From contig NZ_JACVVX010000003.1 in assembly GCF_014534685.1 (NCBI RefSeq), positions 592,327 through 656,326 of the forward strand: a DNA stretch of 64,000 nt. Reading direction: 5' to 3'. Shown here one piece after another: positions 58,659 through 64,000 of the stretch. Origin of the DNA: Oryzicola mucosus. GTDB lineage: Bacteria > Pseudomonadota > Alphaproteobacteria > Rhizobiales > Rhizobiaceae. A program made the translations under genes and the position numbers. The notes under the pieces were generated by a model. That model did no database searches, was not told the DNA's origin, and worked only from the letters and a program-made list of their open reading frames with translations. How positions within the stretch are numbered: position 1 is the stretch's first letter; the number at the start of each line of letters is the position of its first letter.

Positions 58659-59987
58659 ATGAGCGATCTTAGCGAGTGGTCCCCCGATCCTTACATCCTG
58701 GTGCTGACCGGCCTGGGCGTCTTGATAGCCCTCGTAGCTTGGTTGCCTTTGGCGCTCAAGCGTCTCCCGCTTTCGTTGCCCATCGTCTGCATTGCCTTGG
58801 GGGCAGCGCTGTTTCTCATCCCGCAGGTGTCGGACCAGCCCCTGCCGATGACCTATCCGGAATTCACCGAGCGCTTCACCGAATTCGTGGTCATCATTGC
58901 CTTGATGGGCGCGGGCCTTAAGCTGGACCGGGTTTTCAGTTGGCGGCGATGGGGCGTGACTTGGCGGCTTCTCGTCATCACCATGCCTCTCAGCATCGCC
59001 GCCATTACGCTTCTGGGTGTGTTTGGCTTGGGACTTCCCTTGGTGATAGCCCTGCTGCTGGGTGCAAGTTTAGCTCCGACTGATCCTGTCCTGGCAGCCG
59101 ATGTTCAGGTTGGGCCGCCGAAGACCGGTCAAGAAGATGAGGTCCGCTTCGGCCTCACATCCGAGGCGGGGCTCAACGATGGGTTGGCATTTCCGTTTGT
59201 GAACCTCGCCATTGCACTCGGTCTGGCCGCGGCAAGCGGCGAGCCATGGCTCGGCAAGTGGCTGATGCACAATGTTATATGGGAGATTGGCGCCGGAGTA
59301 GTGGGCGGCTGGCTGATCGGCCGTCTCTTCGGCTGGCTCACGTTCCACATACCTGCCGATACCAAGCTTGCGCAGACCGGGGATGGCCTGATTGCCATTG
59401 CTGCTACGTTCGTTTCCTACGGCCTCACCGAGTTGATTGAATGCTACGGCTTTCTGGCTGTGTTCATCACCGCGCTCACGCTTCGCCACGCTCACCGAGA
59501 GCATGACTTTCATCGCGAGATGCACGACGTTACAGAGCAGGTCGAGCGCCTTGCAATGATGATCTTGCTGGTGCTCTTCGGAGGAGCATTGGTGAGTGGT
59601 CTTCTTACGCCCCTTCGCATTATGGATATCGTCGCGGCGATTGTTATCCTGCTCATCATACGACCGCTAACCGGTTTCATCGGCTTGCTCGGCTTCAAAG
59701 CAGCATGGAAGGAAAAACTGACGCTCGCCTTTTTCGGCATCCGCGGCGTAGGCTCCTTTTACTACCTTGCCTACGGCCTCAATCATATGCCCGTTGAGGG
59801 CGGCGAGCGCCTTTGGGCCATTGTTGGACTGGTAGTGCTGCTATCCGTGCTCCTGCACGGCTTGACTGTTACTCCCATCATGCGCCTGCTCGACCGCAGC
59901 CAAGGGCGGGACCCTGATGCAGACGAGGCTATACCTCCGCCTGGACTCCAGGGCCCTGCTTCATCGGCCGCGAACTCAAAAGCATAG
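58659..59987 (+). CDS. Cation:proton antiporter, NhaP/CPA1 type
   Basis: This is a 442-residue inner-membrane antiporter with about 12 helices. The ion-binding motif is LAPTDPVLAADVQVG with the conserved Asp in the TDP segment; EAGLNDGLAFPFV follows, and later FFGIRGVGSFYYLAYG. These match CPA1 antiporters of the NhaP branch that exchange Na+ or K+ for protons. There is no cytoplasmic TrkA or CNMP domain. It stands alone. Its last 59 bases overlap a decayed dehalogenase gene on the opposite strand. Confidence 0.93.
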   Translation: MSDLSEWSPDPYILVLTGLGVLIALVAWLPLALKRLPLSLPIVCIALGAALFLIPQVSDQPLPMTYPEFTERFTEFVVIIALMGAGLKLDRVFSWRRWGVTWRLLVITMPLSIAAITLLGVFGLGLPLVIALLLGASLAPTDPVLAADVQVGPPKTGQEDEVRFGLTSEAGLNDGLAFPFVNLAIALGLAAASGEPWLGKWLMHNVIWEIGAGVVGGWLIGRLFGWLTFHIPADTKLAQTGDGLIAIAATFVSYGLTELIECYGFLAVFITALTLRHAHREHDFHREMHDVTEQVERLAMMILLVLFGGALVSGLLTPLRIMDIVAAIVILLIIRPLTGFIGLLGFKAAWKEKLTLAFFGIRGVGSFYYLAYGLNHMPVEGGERLWAIVGLVVLLSVLLHGLTVTPIMRLLDRSQGRDPDADEAIPPPGLQGPASSAANSKA

Positions 59988-60429
59988 ATCGCCGAAAGAG
60001 GCGTCGGCGTTGGATCCAAAGCACTGTCAGGAACGAGGTATTCAATCTACCGCAGCGAGGGGGCGTCCCTTGCCTTCTGGTGCCGGAGTATGATGAGCTT
60101 GCCGGATGCGGACCCATCTTAGTCGGCGAGGATGCGATGCGCTCGATCTCATCTTTGCTCGGCGTCAGGCCGTGTTCGGCAAACGCAGCAGCAAATCCGA
60201 TGCGTAGAATGTCTTTGTAGAGACGGTGCGGCTTTTTCGCCGTCAGGTGCCGGCCTTGTGCGGAAAAACTCTCGATGATCGCGGTCGCGCTGACATCTGT
60301 AACGCCAAGCTTTCTCAGCGTGACATCTATCTCGCGTGCAAGGACTTCGTACCCTTGCACGAGCGTGCCGTAGCAATCGAAAGTGATGATTTTGGGCGGA
60401 TGGTCCAGGTAAGAAATTTGTTCGGACAT
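59929..60429 (-). pseudogene. Haloacid dehalogenase type II (HAD) fragment
   Basis: The first 110 residues match type II haloacid dehalogenases: the nucleophile is the Asp of KIITFDCYGTLVQGYE, followed by a normal cap-domain start up to TKMGPHP. After this the frame continues into unrelated Arg/Ser-rich sequence and ends inside the antiporter gene on the other strand. The Lys and Asp motifs of the core are missing, so the enzyme cannot work. A deletion fused its middle to the end of the antiporter region. Confidence 0.75.
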
Positions 60430-60698
60430 GACGACAACTCACAGTTCCTGACGGGCAGCAGAACATAGCACCGCGCTCATAGCAAAATCCCCATCGTCAG
60501 TGTTTGCGGTGCAGCAGGTTACTGGACAACCGTATGGAGCGTGATCGTGTAACCGCGAGCATCCACGGTGACACGAAATTGCCAGAAGTGCGGTCAGCTT
60601 TCGAGTGACGGCAAAACAAGCGTTGATACTGACCTTTTCCATCCTTTGAGCAGGACAAGGGCGCGGAGATCGCGAGACCTCCTGCGCTGGTCGTAAGG

Positions 60699-61088
60699 TC
60701 ACCGTCGCTGAACGACACTGGCAGAGCTAGGCTTCTCTCTGTAAAAGATCATCCCGCCGTGATGCAGCGTATCGCTGTCGACGAACACACCGTCGGCGGT
60801 GAAGCCGGTGTCGTCCCAGTAGTCGATGTTATTGCCGGTCACGATGTAACGGCCCTGGTAGGCGCTGCGGCGATTGCCGCGAGCCTCGTCGTAACGGCCG
60901 GTAGCGAGCAGTTCCTGGCGGATGCGGCCGTCGCCGGTGACCCACATGCCGAGATAGGGATGGTTCTGCGGCTGGGCTTGGGTGCTGGATTGGGTGGGTA
61001 TGGGGTCCTCTTCCTTGGAGATACGGGCCACCGCGCCGAGAGACGCAGCGATGATGATGGCGACGATGATCAGGAGTGGATTGCTCAT
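60699..61088 (-). CDS. Atu4866-type protein with N-terminal membrane anchor
   Basis: This is a 129-residue protein with a hydrophobic N-terminal segment (LLIIVAIIIAASLGAVARI), a linker and an Atu4866 domain. The domain includes HPYLGMWVTGDGRIRQELL, GRYDEARGNRRSAYQGRYIV and DYWDDTGFTADGVF. The family is known from an Agrobacterium structure with a lipocalin-like barrel; ligand and function are unknown. The N-terminal segment suggests it sits in or beyond the inner membrane. It follows the SDR gene on the same strand by 103 bases. Confidence 0.88.
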   Translation of the reverse strand: MSNPLLIIVAIIIAASLGAVARISKEEDPIPTQSSTQAQPQNHPYLGMWVTGDGRIRQELLATGRYDEARGNRRSAYQGRYIVTGNNIDYWDDTGFTADGVFVDSDTLHHGGMIFYREKPSSASVVQRR

Positions 61089-61191
61089 GGCCGATCCTCT
61101 TCCGGTCTCGCCGTCGCAGGGCTTTGTGCGGCGCTATTGGCTTGGCGTTGCTGCTTGAAGAGCCGCGACGTGGCCGAGTCCGGAGTTACTG

Positions 61192-61914
61192 TCAGAACGC
61201 TGCCCTGGTTGGTCGGATAACGATCTCGTTGACGTCGACATCCTCCGGCTGCTCGATCGCAAAGCGGACGGCGCGGCCAATGGCATCGGGTGTGAGCGCG
61301 ATGGCGCGATATGTCTTCATGCCTTCGATCGCGGTCGGATCGGTGATCGTGCTGGCCAGTTCGCTTTCTACGACGCCCGGATGGATGCAAGTGACGCGCA
61401 GTTTGTCGTTTTCCTGGCGTAAGCCATCGGAAATCGCCCGAACGGCATATTTGGTGGCGCAATAGACCGCAGCTGTCGGCGAGACCGTCAGCGCACCGAC
61501 AGAGGCGATGTTGATGATCTGGCCAGAACCGCGCTTGGTCATTTCGTCAAGGACAGCAGTGATGCCGTAGAGCACGCCTTTGATGTTGACGTCGATCATC
61601 CTGTCCCATTCATCGACCTTCAACGAGGCCATCGGCGACAGTGGCATGACGCCGGCATTGTTGACGATGACGTCGACGCGACCGAATTCCCGGCGGGCGG
61701 CCTCGGCGAAGGCGGCAACATCGGCGCGATCGGTGACGTCGAGCTTGCGGGTCATAACCTTACCGCCGGCAGCGCGGATTTCCTCTGCGACGGCTTCCAG
61801 CCGGTCAGTGCGGCGGGCGCCAAGCACGACGATCGCCCCGGCTTTCACCAGTTCGTGGGCGATGCCGACACCGATGCCACTGGAGGCACCCGTAATAAGC
61901 ACAACCTTGTCCAT
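61192..61914 (-). CDS. Short-chain dehydrogenase/reductase
   Basis: This is a 240-residue NAD(P)-dependent classical SDR. The cofactor motif is TGASSGIGVGIA, followed by NNAGV and the catalytic Ser, Tyr and Lys in NIASVGALTVSPTAAVYCATK. The Arg pair after the first strand (GARRTDRLE) suggests NADPH. It is divergent from a LysR gene with 104 bases between, which is the usual arrangement for a regulated target. Substrate unknown. Confidence 0.94.
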   Translation of the reverse strand: MDKVVLITGASSGIGVGIAHELVKAGAIVVLGARRTDRLEAVAEEIRAAGGKVMTRKLDVTDRADVAAFAEAARREFGRVDVIVNNAGVMPLSPMASLKVDEWDRMIDVNIKGVLYGITAVLDEMTKRGSGQIINIASVGALTVSPTAAVYCATKYAVRAISDGLRQENDKLRVTCIHPGVVESELASTITDPTAIEGMKTYRAIALTPDAIGRAVRFAIEQPEDVDVNEIVIRPTRAAF

Positions 61915-62018
61915 GATTTCTCCTTTTCTGCTTCACTGCGGTTGTCAGGAAGATAAGCCTCAGCCATTGTCGTGATAAGCCGCCTATTTGTTTACAACGA
62001 GGTAAGGAGGGCTAACCA

Positions 62019-62975
62019 ATGCTCACGGACTTCAACGCACTTGCCGTGTTCGCACTCGTTGCCGAGGAAAAGAGTTTTCGTGCCGCTGCCGACCGTATGG
62101 GCGTCACGCGCTCTGCCGTCAGCCAGACGATTCGCAAGCTCGAAGAGACGCTAGGTATCGCGCTTGTCAGCCGTACGACCCGCAGCGTAGCGCTGACGGA
62201 GGCCGGCGAGCGGCTCTACACCGAGGCAGCTCCCGCAATTCTTGAGATGCAGGGTGCCATGGAGTCGGCCGCAAACCTTCGCGGGCGGCCACGTGGGCGG
62301 CTGACGCTTGCGGTTTCGTCAATTGCCGAGAGCTTTCTGTCCGGACCGCTGCTGGCCTCCTTTTTGGGGGAAAACCCGGATGTGACGATGCATATCACCG
62401 TAACCGACGAGGAGTTCGATATCGTCGCGGAAGGGTATGACGCCGGCGTGAGGCTCGGAGAAGTGATTGCCCAGGACATGATCGCCCTGCCGGTCTCGGG
62501 TGAGCAGCGCCAACTCGCCGTGGCGTCGCCGCGTTATCTCGAACAGTTCGGAACGCCTCGCCACCCCAGCGAACTTGCAAGCCGCCGCTGCATTGGCTGG
62601 CGTCGGGCGGCGAGCCTTGCCCCGTACCGCTGGGAGTTCGAAGAGGACGGCCGGGAGTTTTCGGTGGCAGTGGCGGATACGATCACGACCACAGATATGG
62701 CGCTTATGATCAAGCTCGCGGCAGCAGGCGCCGGGATCAGCTTCGGCGTGGAAGACAGTTTCCGGCCAGTGATCGCACGCGGAGAACTGGTGCCAATCTT
62801 GCAAGAATTCTGCCCACGCTTTCCAGGGTTCTATCTTTACTATCCGAGCCGCCGCAACATGGCGCCGAAGTTGAAAGCTCTGGTGGAGCATTTGCGCGCA
62901 TGCCATTTGACGGCATCAGAACCGGATCGCGTGTTATCGAAATCGGCTGTGGGAACGGTGACCCTAGATGTTTAG
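62019..62975 (+). CDS. LysR family transcriptional regulator
   Basis: This 318-residue regulator has an N-terminal winged helix (EEKSFRAAADRMGVTRSAVS) and a two-lobe effector domain. It is divergent from the SDR gene and probably activates or represses it. AGG precedes the ATG. The last 12 bases of the gene overlap the end of an IS481-type relic on the opposite strand, so the C-terminal tail (about SAVGTVTLDV) is partly derived from mobile DNA. The core domain is complete, so the protein is probably functional. Confidence 0.92.
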   Translation: MLTDFNALAVFALVAEEKSFRAAADRMGVTRSAVSQTIRKLEETLGIALVSRTTRSVALTEAGERLYTEAAPAILEMQGAMESAANLRGRPRGRLTLAVSSIAESFLSGPLLASFLGENPDVTMHITVTDEEFDIVAEGYDAGVRLGEVIAQDMIALPVSGEQRQLAVASPRYLEQFGTPRHPSELASRRCIGWRRAASLAPYRWEFEEDGREFSVAVADTITTTDMALMIKLAAAGAGISFGVEDSFRPVIARGELVPILQEFCPRFPGFYLYYPSRRNMAPKLKALVEHLRACHLTASEPDRVLSKSAVGTVTLDV

Positions 62976-63300
62976 TCCCAAGATTTGCTGGAGCGGATTG
63001 AGGGTGAAACCTTCGGGCTCTTTTGTCCACGCCCTGCAGATGAACTCGTAGGGTGTGAGGCCCTTGAGGGTCTTGAGCCGCTTGGCCAAGTTGTCACGAG
63101 GTGGCTGCGCACAGTTCATCGTGAGGCTCGTAGTGGACGCGCTTGACGGTCGCGTCTTTGATCGTCTGGTTGATGCGCTCGACCTGCCCATTGGTGAAGG
63201 GCCGGCTAAACCGAGCCAAGGCGCAGCGAAGCCGCCTGTCCGCATCCACTCCGCGAGTCCCAGCGGCAGTCACGCCATCGTCGACATGGGCCGCAGGTCG
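62964..63300 (-). pseudogene. IS481-type transposase relic
   Basis: Minus-strand pieces match the C-terminal part of IS481/integrase-core transposases: FTNGQVERINQTIKDATVKR in one frame and AKRLKTLKGLTPYEFICRAW in the next, ending LQQILGLNI. A frame change near 63110 separates them, and the N-terminal half is not recognisable. The relic abuts an IS256-type element and the LysR gene. Confidence 0.8.
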
Positions 63301-63391
63301 AAACCGCATAGCCGTCGACTATGGTCCACGGGTTCCTTCTTCGGGGACTTCGTAAGCCTCCCGGCGCCCCAAACGCTTCTTCAAAATCGGT

Positions 63392-64000
63392 AGTGTGCTG
63401 AGAGTTCTGCAAATTCGCTGAGAGGGGCGGTCATGGCAGGCTGGTGATGTTCAACGTCACCTGATTCCCGCGAAGGAACGCCACCATGACCAAGACTGAA
63501 GGTAAGACCGCCAGCGCCGCCGTCAAAGACATTCTGTTCCAGAACCCGGATAGGCTTCGCGATGTGATCCACGCGGTGATGCAGGAGGTTCTGGAGGCCG
63601 AGATGGATGAGGCGCTGGGTGCGTCGAAGGGTGAGCGCACGCCCGAACGGCTCGGCTATCGCTCGGGCTATTACGGCCGCACGCTGGTCACCCGCGTCGG
63701 CAAGCTGGAGCTCAGGGTTCCTCAGGACCGGGCGGGCCGCTTCTCGACCGAGCTGTTCGAGCGCTACCAGCGATCGGAGAGGGCCTTGGTCGCGACACTG
63801 GCGGAGATGTATGTTCAGGGCGTCTCGACCCGCAAGGTCAAGGCGATCACGGAAGAGCTGTGCGGCCACGCCTTCTCGGCCTCGTCGATCTCGGCCATCA
63901 ACAAGCGCCTGGACGAGAGCCTGAAGGCATTTGCCGAACGACCGCTTCAGGAGCCCTTTCCCTATCTCATCCTCGATGCGCGCTACGAGAAGGTTCGCGA
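63392..64000 (+). mobile_element. IS256-family insertion sequence, left part
   Basis: An IS256-type element begins to the right of the IS481 relic and runs off the window. The left edge is placed near 63392 because a non-coding leader with repeated GCTGAGAG motifs precedes the transposase start; the exact terminal repeat cannot be fixed without the right end. Confidence 0.6.
63486..64000 (+). CDS. IS256-family transposase, 3' end outside window
   Basis: The ATG at 63486 is followed by about 171 open codons up to the window edge. The product begins MTKTEGKTASAAV. Typical mutator-type transposase segments are EVLEAEMDEALGASKGERT, GYRSGYYGRTLVTRVGKLEL and YVQGVSTRKVKAITEEL. The first catalytic Asp is in YLILDARYEKVR near the edge. 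The visible part is undamaged, so the element may be intact. GAAGGAA lies upstream as ribosome binding site. Confidence 0.93.
   Translation, partial: MTKTEGKTASAAVKDILFQNPDRLRDVIHAVMQEVLEAEMDEALGASKGERTPERLGYRSGYYGRTLVTRVGKLELRVPQDRAGRFSTELFERYQRSERALVATLAEMYVQGVSTRKVKAITEELCGHAFSASSISAINKRLDESLKAFAERPLQEPFPYLILDARYEKVR

Overview
The window looks like part of a secondary replicon (chromid or megaplasmid) of a rhizobial alphaproteobacterium, probably Rhizobiaceae. The grounds are a CIRCE-controlled groESL pair, SyrB-like proteins, an HWE-type histidine kinase with an EcfG-like promoter, an Atu4866-type protein, many ABC and tripartite carboxylate importers, and decayed insertion sequences. It is GC-rich and carries no rRNA, tRNA or CRISPR array that I could see.

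Layout. 1-2.8 kb: the end of an aromatic/acyl-CoA cluster (cupin, enoyl-CoA hydratase, acyl-CoA dehydrogenase, Rid protein), possibly for anthranilate via 2-aminobenzoyl-CoA. 2.8-10 kb: transglutaminase, groESL with CIRCE, a small charged protein, a Pit phosphate transporter with its DUF47 partner, a GFA-family protein and an L-2-hydroxyglutarate oxidase. 10.3-16.7 kb: two SyrB-like proteins, a bd-type quinol oxidase operon (cydA, cydB, DUF2474) and an OafA-type acyltransferase. 17.1-25.4 kb: a LacI-controlled sugar operon with a CUT1 ABC importer, a GH127 beta-L-arabinofuranosidase and a PdxA2-type dehydrogenase. 25.7-39.1 kb: a carboxylate catabolic island with a complete TctABC transporter, aconitase-like large and small subunits, both class I fumarase-like subunits, a CoA transferase, enoyl-CoA hydratase, hydroxyacid dehydrogenase, flavin reductase, CMD protein, glutathione transferase, hydrolase and a GntR regulator. 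39.2-39.9 kb: an Lrp/IS5 relic. 39.9-50.4 kb: an operon that fits uptake and breakdown of 2-deoxyribose (CUT1 importer, ribokinase-type kinase, RbsD/FucU mutarotase, DeoC, a tandem ALDH16-like dehydrogenase, DeoR regulator).

50.8-52.4 kb is a decayed branched-chain amino acid (liv) transporter that still contains an intact PcaC-like gene. 52.7-58.3 kb looks like a stress region: a frameshifted HWE kinase, a frameshifted KTSC protein, a large catalase and a glutathione transferase. 58.7-63 kb: a cation/proton antiporter, a broken haloacid dehalogenase, an Atu4866-like protein, an SDR and a divergent LysR regulator. The window ends in an IS481 relic followed by the start of an IS256-family element.

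The three transport operons share a design: each binding-protein gene is followed by a hairpin without a T tract, which probably lets the binding protein be made in excess over the other components. The two least conventional parts are the carboxylate island, whose small hydro-lyase subunit lacks the usual active-site loop, and the GH127 operon ending in pdxA2 with no partner kinase.
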